Notes under the pieces: generated by a model | Database searches by the model: none | The model's input: the letters and a program-made list of their open reading frames with translations, nothing else | Told to the model about the DNA's origin: nothing | From: Spirosoma aerolatum | GTDB lineage: Bacteria; Bacteroidota; Bacteroidia; Cytophagales; Spirosomataceae | Assembly (NCBI RefSeq): GCF_002056795.1 | Contig: NZ_CP020104.1 | Coordinates: 496,001 to 560,000, forward strand | Length of the DNA stretch: 64,000 nt | Direction of reading: 5' to 3' | Part shown: positions 16,823 through 25,204 of the stretch, piece after piece | How positions within the stretch are numbered: the stretch's first letter is position 1 | How the letters are laid out: every line of letters begins with the position of its first letter | Translations under genes and position numbers: made by a program

Positions 16823-18064
16823 ATGATTACAACCATGAATTGGCTTGCTTTTGCCATCCCGCTGTTCCTGTTTTTTATAGGTCTGGAATACCTTGTATCA
16901 AAGATTCAGAAAAAGAACTATTTCCGGTTTACGAATTCGGTAGCTAATCTGAACGTGGGTATTGCCGAGCGGTTACTCGATAGCTTTACGGTTGGGCTAT
17001 TCTACTTTGTGTATGATTACCTGCACCGACATTACGCCCTGTTCGATATTCAGGCCAGTATCTGGACCTGGATCGGCCTATTGATTGCGACGGATTTTGT
17101 GTGGTACTGGTACCATCGGCTGGCGCATGAGATGAATGTATTTTGGGCCGTACATGTCGTGCATCACCAGAGCGACGATTTTAATTATACCGTTTCGGCC
17201 CGGATTACGGTGTTTCAGGCGGCTGTTCGTACGCTGTTCTGGTCTGTTTTGCCCATAATTGGGTTTCCGGCCGAAATGATCACGATTATTTTACTGGTAC
17301 ATGGACTATATCCTTTTTTTGTTCATACCCGTACAATTGGCAAACTGGGTTGGCTCGAACATGTATTCGTGACCCCTTCACACCATCGGGTTCATCATGC
17401 CAGTAATCCCGAATACCTGGATAAAAACTATGGCGATGTGCTGATTATCTGGGATAAGCTCTTTGGTACTTTTATTGAAGAGAAGGCAGAACCCGTGTAT
17501 GGACTGACTAAGCCACTGGATAGCCATAGCTTTTTGTGGCAGCATTTTCACGGCTTGCTCGAAGTGTTTGTGGCTGCTTACCGCGCAACGGGCTGGTCGG
17601 CAAAACTAAAAATCATTTTTGGACGGCCCGATTTGATCGACCCAGGCATTCGGGCCGAACTGGAAGAACGGTTTTTAGCGACCGATGCGGTGAGTCGTTC
17701 GGCTGTAAACCAAAAAAGTCGACGGTTTCGCGGATATGTGGTTGGGCAACTGGCCGGTGCGCTGCTTATACTGTTTGTTTTTCTGCTTTTCGAAGCCTCC
17801 GTACCGGGACACCTTCAGTGTCTGACAGCCCTGTTTATTCTACTGACTCTGATCAACTGCGGGGCACTGCTTGAACAGCGTCAGTGGGTTCTTTACCTCG
17901 AAATCGGGCGGGTGGCCATATTGTGGCTGGGCCTATATGCTGTACTGGGCGATCCGATGCTGATTGTACTAGCCTACATTGGTGCTCTATCGTTATGGGC
18001 CTACTTCTCCCTGGTGCAAAAACGATACCTGCGTCTGATCTATGGACAACAGGCCATTTCATAA
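16823..18064 (+). CDS. Sterol desaturase / fatty acid hydroxylase family membrane protein
   Basis: This 413-residue integral membrane protein carries the diiron histidine clusters of the family: HRLAHE (HX3H), HVVHHQ (HX2HH) and HHRVHH (HX2HH), between about residues 105 and 195. Hydrophobic segments flank them. An additional C-terminal region of about 130 residues holds three or four more membrane helices, longer than minimal members. Such enzymes hydroxylate or desaturate lipids at the inner membrane using O2. The gene follows PhyH by 50 bases in the same direction, so two oxygenases are probably co-expressed. Bacteroidota relatives include carotenoid and sterol-like lipid hydroxylases; the exact lipid is not known. 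Confidence 0.92.
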   Translation: MITTMNWLAFAIPLFLFFIGLEYLVSKIQKKNYFRFTNSVANLNVGIAERLLDSFTVGLFYFVYDYLHRHYALFDIQASIWTWIGLLIATDFVWYWYHRLAHEMNVFWAVHVVHHQSDDFNYTVSARITVFQAAVRTLFWSVLPIIGFPAEMITIILLVHGLYPFFVHTRTIGKLGWLEHVFVTPSHHRVHHASNPEYLDKNYGDVLIIWDKLFGTFIEEKAEPVYGLTKPLDSHSFLWQHFHGLLEVFVAAYRATGWSAKLKIIFGRPDLIDPGIRAELEERFLATDAVSRSAVNQKSRRFRGYVVGQLAGALLILFVFLLFEASVPGHLQCLTALFILLTLINCGALLEQRQWVLYLEIGRVAILWLGLYAVLGDPMLIVLAYIGALSLWAYFSLVQKRYLRLIYGQQAIS

Positions 18065-18109
18065 TTGACTATACAGCTCACAGCTTAATAACCTAACATA
18101 ACGACAGCG

Positions 18110-18736
18110 ATGACTCTTGAATTTGAAAACGAACTAGGCCACATCCGCAGCGTAACCAGTGCGCTCAACCGCCCGAGAACGGCCCGTAAACGCCCATTGC
18201 TGACGGGCGATCTGGCGCCCTTCTTTAGCCTGACCGGCGCAGCCAGCGATTGGCGTGTTTCGGTATTTGGTCAGAAACCGACCGAGCAGGCTACATCAAT
18301 TTTCGATCTGGTGGGCACGCGTCCGCTGATTGTCAGCTTTTATTGCCCCTGCTGGGGGCGGTATGCCAAGCCCTATCTTGAGTCGCTGGTTCGGCTCCAT
18401 CAGCGATTATTGAGTGAAGATGCCGAATTGGTGGTGTTTTCCAATGAATCACCTAAAGTACTAGCTCGTCAGATACCAGACCTGGACTTTCGGGTAGCCT
18501 TCGATGCCGAATCGGCTGTAGCACAGCGGTTCGGGGTATATAGCGAGGATGATCCGGTTTGGGAGCGTATTTCGGGCATTTCGGAAGAAGCATTTACCCC
18601 GGCCTTGTATGTAATTGGGCCTGACCGCCAGATTGCCTACCATTTTCTGGATGACAATTTCGATCAGTCACTCGATTTGAAGGCCATTGCCCATGTCGTT
18701 CGTACGGTAAACGAAACGTCTTATGAAACGCATTGA
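18110..18736 (+). CDS. Redoxin / AhpC-TSA-like protein with CPC active site
   Basis: This 208-residue cytoplasmic protein has a thioredoxin-fold redoxin domain (about 33-195). The segment PLIVSFYCPCWGRYAKPYLESL places C79-Pro-C81 where peroxiredoxins have PxxxTxxC. The CxC arrangement differs from the classic peroxidatic site, so thiol peroxidase activity is plausible but unproven. Later SNESPKVLARQI and FTPALYVIGPDRQI fit the core strands and the cis-proline region. It sits in the middle of the oxidative cluster, 45 bases after the fatty acid hydroxylase, and may protect or recycle the oxygenases. Confidence 0.85.
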   Translation: MTLEFENELGHIRSVTSALNRPRTARKRPLLTGDLAPFFSLTGAASDWRVSVFGQKPTEQATSIFDLVGTRPLIVSFYCPCWGRYAKPYLESLVRLHQRLLSEDAELVVFSNESPKVLARQIPDLDFRVAFDAESAVAQRFGVYSEDDPVWERISGISEEAFTPALYVIGPDRQIAYHFLDDNFDQSLDLKAIAHVVRTVNETSYETH

Positions 18737-18765
18737 TCAACCCGAACATTCGCTGGAGACTTTGT

Positions 18766-19038
18766 ATGTATATGGGACAAAACCATGAGGGGGCTGCATT
18801 CTTTCACCAACTGCCTTATGAAGACCAGTTAAACCTGATCTGGCGGCAGGGAAAGCTGATCGAAGCACGTCGAATTCCCGGATTCTGGCTGCATTTGTAT
18901 GCGGTCAATGTATTTTTTGTTGAAATGTGGATTTGTCAGCGACGATACGATATCGAATTGCTGCGTGTTCTGGATCATACAAATGAATTAGAGCCGTATA
19001 TTGACAAGATTTCGTTAACAGGTCTGTTGTCGTACTGA
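18766..19038 (+). CDS. Small uncharacterised protein of the oxidative cluster
   Basis: The product is about 90 residues, beginning MYMGQNHEGAAFF. An in-frame TTG at 18733 would overlap the redoxin stop, but the ATG at 18766 is preceded by GGAGA at 18755-18759, 6 bases away, so that start is preferred. The protein is rich in aromatic and charged residues (FWLHLYAVNVFFVEMWIC) and has no export signal. I recognise no family. The short spacing on both sides (29 and 13 bases) indicates co-transcription with the redoxin and aminotransferase genes. It may be an accessory subunit, but nothing proves this. Confidence 0.75.
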   Translation: MYMGQNHEGAAFFHQLPYEDQLNLIWRQGKLIEARRIPGFWLHLYAVNVFFVEMWICQRRYDIELLRVLDHTNELEPYIDKISLTGLLSY

Positions 19039-19051
19039 CCGATTCGTACCT

Positions 19052-20212
19052 ATGCATTCATCTATTGCACCGCGTTTGACCTCCAAGCTTCCTAATGTAG
19101 GCACCACGATTTTTACGGTCATGTCGAAGCTGGCTTCTGAGGTAGGAGCCATCAATTTGTCGCAGGGGTTTCCGGGTTTCGATTGCTCCCCCGAATTGGT
19201 TGGGCTGGTGGAAACTTATATGCGGAAAGGGTTCAACCAGTATGCACCCATGACGGGTGTGCCGGCATTACGAGAAGCACTGGCCCAAAAAACCTTCGAG
19301 CAGTATAAAGTAGCTTATAATCCTGATACCGAGATTACCGTCACGTCGGGTGCAACCGAAGCCATTTTTGCGGCTATCGCATCCGTTGTTCGTCCGGGCG
19401 ACGAGGTGATCGTTTTGGAACCCGCTTACGATAGTTATGTACCGGCCATTGAACTCAACGGGGGCGTACCCGTATACGTAACCCTCACTCCACCTCAATA
19501 TGCGGTTGACTGGGAAGTAGTTCGTCAGAAGATAACGGCTAAAACCCGGATGGTTCTGGTCAATACTCCCCATAACCCAACCGGCTATACCTGGACAACT
19601 GATGACCTGAATCAACTGGCCGAGCTGATTCGCGACCGCCCTATCTGGCTCATGAGCGACGAGGTATACGAACACATCCTGTTCGATGGCCGGACGCATC
19701 ACTCGCTCATGACCCACCCTGAGCTTCAGGAACGTACGTTTGTGGTTGGCTCATTTGGGAAAACATTTCACATTACGGGTTGGAAAATCGGCTACTGCCT
19801 GGCACCGGCTGAACTGACCACAGAGTTTAGGAAGATTCACCAGTATCTGACATTCAGTACAGTTACGCCGATTCAGTATGCACTGGCTGATTACCTGCAA
19901 AATCCGACTCATTATCAGCAACTCCCCGACTTTTACCAACGGAAACGCGATGTATTTCTGGATGGATTGAAAGGCTCCCGCTTTACGTGTACCCCCGCCG
20001 AAGGCAGCTTTTTTCAGACGGTTTCTTATAAAGCCATCACCGACGAGTCGGATTATGAATTAGCTATTCGGCTCACGAAAGAGATTCGGGTTGCTGCCAT
20101 TCCGGTTTCAGTGTTTTACCATCAGAAGAATGATTATAAAATACTCCGGTTCTGCTTCGCTAAAGACGATGCTATTCTTCAGGAAGCCGCCGAACGGTTG
20201 AGTCGATTGTAA
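19052..20212 (+). CDS. Class I/II aminotransferase, methionine/kynurenine aminotransferase type
   Basis: This 386-residue PLP enzyme matches the YbdL-like group in length and motifs: INLSQGFPGFDC near residue 32-43, NQYAPMTGVPALREALA, NTPHNPTGYTW, LMSDEVYEHILFDG, and the PLP-lysine segment GSFGKTFHITGWKIGY. The C-terminal arginine region (KILRFCFAKDD) binds the substrate carboxylate. It transfers an amino group between methionine or another hydrophobic or aromatic amino acid and a 2-oxo acid, in the cytoplasm. It lies inside the oxidative cluster, 13 bases after the small unknown gene, so it may serve that pathway rather than general methionine salvage. Confidence 0.92.
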   Translation: MHSSIAPRLTSKLPNVGTTIFTVMSKLASEVGAINLSQGFPGFDCSPELVGLVETYMRKGFNQYAPMTGVPALREALAQKTFEQYKVAYNPDTEITVTSGATEAIFAAIASVVRPGDEVIVLEPAYDSYVPAIELNGGVPVYVTLTPPQYAVDWEVVRQKITAKTRMVLVNTPHNPTGYTWTTDDLNQLAELIRDRPIWLMSDEVYEHILFDGRTHHSLMTHPELQERTFVVGSFGKTFHITGWKIGYCLAPAELTTEFRKIHQYLTFSTVTPIQYALADYLQNPTHYQQLPDFYQRKRDVFLDGLKGSRFTCTPAEGSFFQTVSYKAITDESDYELAIRLTKEIRVAAIPVSVFYHQKNDYKILRFCFAKDDAILQEAAERLSRL

Positions 20213-20252
20213 AAACATCTCAGGTCTGTTCTGTATCTTAACCAGCTAGTGT

Positions 20253-20807
20253 ATGCCCCGAATTACCCCCTTGCCCGCAACAGAAGCAACTCCCGACGTT
20301 CAGGAGGCTTTTGATGCACACGTTAGCGACTATCCGGGTAGCCGCATTACGAATATGAAAGCCACGCTAGGACGTTCATTGCTGGCGTTTCAGGTGTATA
20401 TGCAATGGTATCCGCTCTACGAAGAGGTCAAGAAAATTCTTGGCCCTCGCCTGGCCTATCTCTATGCCCATGCCATCTCCGAAGGGTCTAACTGCCCGTT
20501 GTGTACGACGTTTTTCCGCCGGATCATTATCGATAATGGTGAGCAGCCCGAAAATCTCACGCTGACAGCTCATGAACAGGCGGTGATTGACTTTGGCAGT
20601 GCGATTGCTCAAAACAAAGGCACTATTGCCGACGAACTGTATGCGCCAATGGGCGAACATTATTCCGAGTCCCAACAGGTGATTTTGGTTGCTTTTGCGG
20701 GCCAGATGATTGCGACCAACGTATTCAACAATGTGCTGGAAGTGAACATCGACGAGTATCTATATCCTTATCTGCCGTTGACCGGCCCCATTCATGCGCA
20801 ATCCTGA
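20253..20807 (+). CDS. Carboxymuconolactone decarboxylase / AhpD-like protein
   Basis: This 184-residue all-helical protein carries ISEGSNCPLCTTFFRR, the AhpD-like motif with E77, C81 and C84. In AhpD the motif is CxxCxxxH; here the histidine position is a phenylalanine, so proton relay must differ or activity is reduced. The family includes alkylhydroperoxidases and decarboxylases. The stop codon overlaps the ATG of the next gene by one base (TGATG), which implies translational coupling to the SDR. Together with the upstream redoxin it gives the cluster a thiol-redox theme. Confidence 0.85.
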   Translation: MPRITPLPATEATPDVQEAFDAHVSDYPGSRITNMKATLGRSLLAFQVYMQWYPLYEEVKKILGPRLAYLYAHAISEGSNCPLCTTFFRRIIIDNGEQPENLTLTAHEQAVIDFGSAIAQNKGTIADELYAPMGEHYSESQQVILVAFAGQMIATNVFNNVLEVNIDEYLYPYLPLTGPIHAQS

Positions 20808-21610
20808 TGGCTGATTTTCAGAATAAAGTGGCATTTATTACCGGAGCGGCTCACGGACAGGGAAGGGCCGTAGCTCTGGCGCTGGCTGGCGAAGGCGCTA
20901 GCATTGTGGCCTTCGATCTGGCTAAACCGATGGCGTATCCGGGCTATGCGCTCGGCTCGGAAAGTGAGCTGGATGGTCTGAAACGAGAAGTAGAAACGCT
21001 GGGTTCTCAATGTATGACTGCCCAGGGCGATGTTCGACGCGATGAGGATATTGTTCATGCCGTCGATGCGGCCGTCGCTCGATTTGGCCGAATCGACATT
21101 CTGTTCAACAACGCTGGTATTTGCGCCTATGGCCTTGCCCATGAACTACCAGAAGACGAGTGGGATGCCATGATCGACATTAACCTGAAAGGGGCCTGGC
21201 TAGTCGCTCGTCGGGTTATTCCGGTAATGATTCGGCAGCAATCAGGGGTTATTATTAATAATTCATCGATTGCGGGCCTGCGCGGTATGAATCGGCTGAG
21301 TCATTATGCAGCATCGAAATGGGGGCTGGTAGGGCTAACCAAATCCTGGGCTATTGAACTCGCTCCGCATAGCATTCGGGTTAATTCCATTCATCCGACC
21401 GGTGTAAATACGCCCATGAACGACGGTCTGGCCGCGCTGGAAGGCACTACCACGCAGGAAATTGCCGAACGGTCGGCGGGTAATCTGTTACCTGTTCCCT
21501 GGGTGGAACCTGAAGATGTATCGGCGATGGTACTCTATCTGGCATCCGACAAAGCCCGTTATGTTACAGGCGCTCAATTTGTGCTGGATGCAGGGTTATT
21601 GACCCGGTAA
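20807..21610 (+). CDS. SDR oxidoreductase with mycofactocin-type insertion
   Basis: This 267-residue SDR has the nucleotide loop GAAHGQG (13-19), NNAG (101-104), catalytic Ser in NNSS (152-155), Y167 and K171 (HYAASK), and the C-terminal YVTGAQFVLDAG. After the second strand it has an extra segment of about 20 residues (AKPMAYPGYALGSESELDGL), characteristic of mycofactocin-coupled SDRs (TIGR03971-like), whose bound NAD is not freely exchangeable. No mycofactocin genes are visible in the window. It is coupled to the AhpD-like gene and overlaps the convergent egtD by 15 bases at the 3-prime end. Confidence 0.9.
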   Translation: MADFQNKVAFITGAAHGQGRAVALALAGEGASIVAFDLAKPMAYPGYALGSESELDGLKREVETLGSQCMTAQGDVRRDEDIVHAVDAAVARFGRIDILFNNAGICAYGLAHELPEDEWDAMIDINLKGAWLVARRVIPVMIRQQSGVIINNSSIAGLRGMNRLSHYAASKWGLVGLTKSWAIELAPHSIRVNSIHPTGVNTPMNDGLAALEGTTTQEIAERSAGNLLPVPWVEPEDVSAMVLYLASDKARYVTGAQFVLDAGLLTR

Positions 21611-22579
21611 TAATTCGGAATTGGGTACGCGCCATAGGACATCGGTAAATTGATGTCGGCAGTCAAAAAAAGCGTCGACCTGTTTAAATCCTGCTTGTAA
21701 CGCCAGTTGGTGAATGTCCGCTAGGCTGTATTTCTGAGATACTTCCATATAGATCGGCTCATCCCAGTCAAACTTGATTACTGTGCCGTTGTCGAAAGTT
21801 ACCTGTTGCGCACATCGGCTGATCAGGTAACTTTTGCAACTGCCCGCTATAGGGTCGTACATCGGATAGTGGGTAAACTGATCGGGGTTAAAATCAGCTC
21901 CCAACTCCCGGTTGATGCGATGCAACAGATTAAGATTGAATGCCTTGGTTAGGCCGCCCGCATCGTTATAGGCATTCAGTATCGTTTGAGGGTTCTTCTT
22001 GAGATCGAAGCCAACGAGTAAATGGTCGCCCTCTCGTAAAAACGATTTGAGCTGCTGAAAAAACTGGAGTGCTTCATCGGGAAGCATGTTACCAACGGTT
22101 GCCCCTAAAAACAACACCAGTTTGGGCTGGTCCGAAATCGTTTGTAGTTGCTCCAGTTGGGTAAAATACTCACCGGCCAGGCTACTGATCTGCATGCCGG
22201 GGAGCTTGGGGGTAAGTGTTTGTTTCAGATACGAAAGAATATCGGGCGAAATGTCGATTGGGTAATACTGCTGGCTACCGTTCATTCGCAGGGCTTCTTT
22301 TAGTAGAAAGATCGTTTTGGAGCCATCACCCGCGCCCAGTTCAACGATGTCAAATGGATGGTCAACATCCAGGCAGCGTTGCAGGATTTGCGAACTTTGT
22401 AGCACGAGAATTTCAGCTTCTGCTCGGGTCAGGTAATACTCTGGGCAACGCATAATCTGCTGAAACAACGCATCCCCCTTGGCATCATAAAAGTATTTTG
22501 ACAGAAGGTATTTGTGAGGAGCGCTCAGCCCCTTGAGCACATCCTGCCGGAACGTACTAGCCACAAGTGTTTCGTTCAT
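21596..22579 (-). CDS. egtD: L-histidine N-alpha-methyltransferase
   Basis: This protein of about 327 residues matches EgtD, which trimethylates histidine to hercynine with S-adenosylmethionine, the first step of ergothioneine synthesis in the cytoplasm. Motifs include LLSKYFYDAKGDALFQQI, PEYYLTRAEAEIL, the SAM-binding IVELGAGDGSKT, and LFLGATVGNMLPDEA. The open frame starts at a TTG (22588), but the ATG at 22579 (MNETLVAST) matches the family start and is used. It lies 78 bases downstream of egtB on the same strand. Its 3-prime end overlaps the SDR gene on the other strand by 15 bases. Confidence 0.95.
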   Translation of the reverse strand: MNETLVASTFRQDVLKGLSAPHKYLLSKYFYDAKGDALFQQIMRCPEYYLTRAEAEILVLQSSQILQRCLDVDHPFDIVELGAGDGSKTIFLLKEALRMNGSQQYYPIDISPDILSYLKQTLTPKLPGMQISSLAGEYFTQLEQLQTISDQPKLVLFLGATVGNMLPDEALQFFQQLKSFLREGDHLLVGFDLKKNPQTILNAYNDAGGLTKAFNLNLLHRINRELGADFNPDQFTHYPMYDPIAGSCKSYLISRCAQQVTFDNGTVIKFDWDEPIYMEVSQKYSLADIHQLALQAGFKQVDAFFDCRHQFTDVLWRVPNSELLPGQ

Positions 22580-22657
22580 ATCTTTCAAAACGTGTCGGGC
22601 GTTGTCAGGATGCCCGTTCCGAAGCGTTGAGCTTATAAAAATGACCGATTACGTTGA

Positions 22658-23821
22658 TCAACAGGACCGGGCCAAGCGAATGCCTGTGAATTGCCAACGT
22701 AAAGGTGCGTGGAAAAAATTTCGATAAGTAGGTCGGCTATGTCCGGGTGTAGTCGCTTCGGAAGCGCCCCGAAGTACCATCTGATTGACCATGAATTTAC
22801 CGTTGTATTCACCGATGGCTCCCTCGGCTTTCGTGAAACCAGGGTAAGGCAGGTAGGCACTTTCGGTCCATTCCCAACGGGCGCCCCACTCTATTCGGGT
22901 CTGCGCTACTTCCCATTCGGCTTCGGTGGGCAGGCGAACACCCCGCCATTGCGCATACGCCCAGGCTTCGTAATAGCTGATGTGGCAAACCGGCTGATTC
23001 TTAATCAGGGGTGTAAGGCCGTTGGATGTATACTGATACCATTCATTGTCTAATTGATGCCAATACAGAGGAGCTTTCACTGCATTGGATTTGACCCACT
23101 CCCAACCTTCGGCGTGCCAGTTGCGAAAATCCTGATACCCATCTGCCCGGATAAAATCCAGATACTCCTGATTGCTAACCAGTTCCTGACGAATCTGATA
23201 GGGAGCCAGATACACTTTATGACGGTTTAATTCATTATCGAAACAAAAACCCTCCCCAGTAGCCCCGATTTCATAAACACCTTCTGAGAGACTAACCCAG
23301 GATTCAGTCGTAATCGTAGGCACATCGGGTTTCGGATACTCCGTTGGATAAGCGGGAAGCAATGGATTGTTGCCCAGTATGTATTTAATATCGGTAATTA
23401 ATAGTTCCTGATGCTGCTCCTCATGATTTAGTCCAAGCTGGATGGTGGCTTGTAAGGCGTCTGACAAGGGGCGCTGTTCGGTTAGAAAATGAATCATGGC
23501 GGTATCGACGTAGGATCGGTACGCCTGCACATCCGCTACCGAAGGCCGGGAGAGGTTCCCACGATCTGTACGAACAACCCGTGCACCAACAGTTTCATAG
23601 TAACTGTTGAAGACGTAATTGTACTGGCTATTGAACACCGAGTAACCTGCCGCGTTAGGAAGCAACACAAACGTTTCCCAAAACCAGGTAGTGTGGCCTA
23701 AATGCCATTTGGGCGGGCTAACATCCACAACGGGTTGAACGACAAAATCTTCGGCGTGCAGCCCCTGGCAAATGGCTTCGCTACGCGCCCGTACCTGCTG
23801 GTATCGCTGTACTAAATTCAT
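22658..23821 (-). CDS. egtB: Ergothioneine biosynthesis sulfoxide synthase
   Basis: This protein of about 387 residues has an N-terminal DinB-like helical bundle with the iron ligands H43 region (KWHLGHTTWFWE) and H133/H137 in NHEEQHQE. The C-terminal half is a formylglycine-generating-enzyme-like fold (PVCHISYYEAWAYAQWRGVRLPTEAEWE). EgtB joins hercynine to a thiol donor (gamma-glutamylcysteine or cysteine) with O2. No egtA, egtC or egtE is seen nearby, so cysteine may be the direct donor and the last lyase step lies elsewhere. The open frame reaches 23872, but the ATG at 23821 (MNLVQRYQQV) gives the family N-terminus. Confidence 0.95.
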   Translation of the reverse strand: MNLVQRYQQVRARSEAICQGLHAEDFVVQPVVDVSPPKWHLGHTTWFWETFVLLPNAAGYSVFNSQYNYVFNSYYETVGARVVRTDRGNLSRPSVADVQAYRSYVDTAMIHFLTEQRPLSDALQATIQLGLNHEEQHQELLITDIKYILGNNPLLPAYPTEYPKPDVPTITTESWVSLSEGVYEIGATGEGFCFDNELNRHKVYLAPYQIRQELVSNQEYLDFIRADGYQDFRNWHAEGWEWVKSNAVKAPLYWHQLDNEWYQYTSNGLTPLIKNQPVCHISYYEAWAYAQWRGVRLPTEAEWEVAQTRIEWGARWEWTESAYLPYPGFTKAEGAIGEYNGKFMVNQMVLRGASEATTPGHSRPTYRNFFHAPLRWQFTGIRLARSC

Positions 23822-24096
23822 AAACGATGTGATGTGATCACTTTTATGCAAAGGATATGGGTACTTTTTCAACCGGAAAATGAGGCAACACGTTTCCCGG
23901 ATTGCAGACTTTTTTAGGAGCTATTTTTAAGGTAGTAACGCTTCCAGCCTGAAAGGATAAACGGTTGAACAGGCTCTTTGTTAACTCAGCCGATTTAAAG
24001 CGATACCATTCGCTCAGTCGTCCTGCATTTCCGACCATTCATCCAATTCGGCAACCGTTCCGGTAGTTTGTTATGCATAGTACCATCTACTGCCTA

Positions 24097-24104
24097 TAAC
24101 TTTG
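24097..24104 (+). promoter_or_regulatory. Bacteroidota-type -7 promoter box
   Basis: TAACTTTG matches the TAnnTTTG -7 consensus and lies 61 bases before the small secreted protein gene. A TTTG at 24067-24070 is 26 bases upstream, a little far for the -33 element, so the assignment is tentative. Confidence 0.45.
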
Positions 24105-24165
24105 GTGCAACAAATCGGGACAGAACCCGACCTGCTTCGAACAATAACATAAACAACATACTACA

Positions 24166-24564
24166 ATGAAAACGCTCATCAAATCCTTCGCTTTCGCTCT
24201 TACCCTGGGTATCGTTACATCGGCTGCTACCTTTGCTGAAACCAACCCCGGTAGTAACCCCGATAAAACGGCTTCATATCAGTCGGCGGTTTATACGACC
24301 AACAGTGGTAAAATTAGCATCGCGCTTGATAAACAGAAAGGCAGCACAGCCGACATTAAGTTGAAAAACAACAACGGTCAGGTGCTATATAGCTACCACC
24401 TCGGCAAAAATGAAAATACATACCGTAGCCGTTTAAGCGTAAATGAATTACCCGACGGTGTGTATCAGGTTGAGATTTCGAATGGTAGTGAGGTAACGAC
24501 CCATACCGTAACCGTATCTACTCAGCAACCTACCGCCCCTAGCCGGGTTATCTCGCTGAAATAA
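24166..24564 (+). CDS. Small secreted protein of unknown function
   Basis: This 132-residue protein has a clear signal peptide (MKTLIKSFAFALTLGIVTSA, cleavage near TFA-ET) and a beta-rich mature part of about 105 residues. The mature part has SGKISIALDKQKGSTADIKL and LPDGVYQVEISNGSEV. This pattern resembles the small beta-sandwich of secretion-tail or DUF3244-like domains. I assign no activity. It stands alone, divergent from egtB, with its own promoter-like box and a strong terminator 15 bases after the stop, so it is probably an abundantly expressed periplasmic or surface protein. Confidence 0.85.
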   Translation: MKTLIKSFAFALTLGIVTSAATFAETNPGSNPDKTASYQSAVYTTNSGKISIALDKQKGSTADIKLKNNNGQVLYSYHLGKNENTYRSRLSVNELPDGVYQVEISNGSEVTTHTVTVSTQQPTAPSRVISLK

Positions 24565-24578
24565 TAATTGATTCTAAC

Positions 24579-24624
24579 AACACAAAAAGCGTCTCTGGAA
24601 TTACCCAGAGACGCTTTTTGTGTT
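24579..24624 (+). terminator. Strong intrinsic terminator
   Basis: A perfect 20-bp stem pairs 24579-24598 (AACACAAAAAGCGTCTCTGG) with 24605-24624 around a 6-base loop. The descending arm contains TTTTTGTGTT, serving as the U-rich end. It follows the small secreted protein gene directly. Confidence 0.92.
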
Positions 24625-25204
24625 GTATTTATTTACTACTAAAGCCTTGATAGGCTTAAAGAATGTATGCTAATTTAGCTTATGGTATTGTTGGTAACAA
24701 GTTGAGCTTTAACTTGTCGGTTAAATAGTAGATGTTAAGCCGTAGCTTCTAACGGAGGTGGCGCCCCCAACGTTTCGTATTCCCAATCAACAGAAAGGAA
24801 GGAGAATGCGTAAAACTTTTCTGAAAACCTACTCAACTTATCAGAGATAAGCCTGCGTACGCTGTAGCACAGGCCATCAAATAGCGCCTGGTAATGTGCC
24901 CTGACTGATCGATTTCAGCAGAGTTTATGATCAACGTTCTATGAGAGCTACCCTTTATAAAGTAATATTTGTAATCTATCTCATAATATGTATAAATATT
25001 CCTGTAATGACGCGCTTCAACTGGCTGATTACCTGACCTTTTTTTAAAAAATACAGTCTATATAGAGTATTTGAAGTTTTCTGGATGGCTGGCAGAATTG
25101 ATGACATTTAAATGGCTTATCTGGACTGAAGGTCAGGTCCTTTTTGTCGATGGGTAGCTTTGATTTCTGGTCAATCAGTTCTCCATATTAATTAACCTCA
25201 CCGT
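24625..25204. other. Long intergenic region before the hybrid kinase
   Basis: About 580 bases without an intact gene. It contains a stop-bounded minus-strand frame at 24735-24914 with coding character (listed separately) and an A/T-rich last 250 bases that must hold the promoter of the hybrid kinase gene. I see no tRNA and no repeat here. Confidence 0.5.
24735..24914 (-). pseudogene. Possible C-terminal gene remnant
   Basis: A minus-strand frame of 59 codons without an ATG reads SVRAHYQALFDGLCYSVRRL at the beginning and ends WEYETLGAPPPLEATA before a TAA at 24735. The residue mix looks like real protein (aromatic and charged residues, proline-rich tail). An in-frame TGA at 24915-24917 blocks it upstream, and no start codon is available, so it could only be a decayed 3-prime end. 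I do not recognise the family. Chance coding character in noncoding DNA is a fair alternative. Confidence 0.3.
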
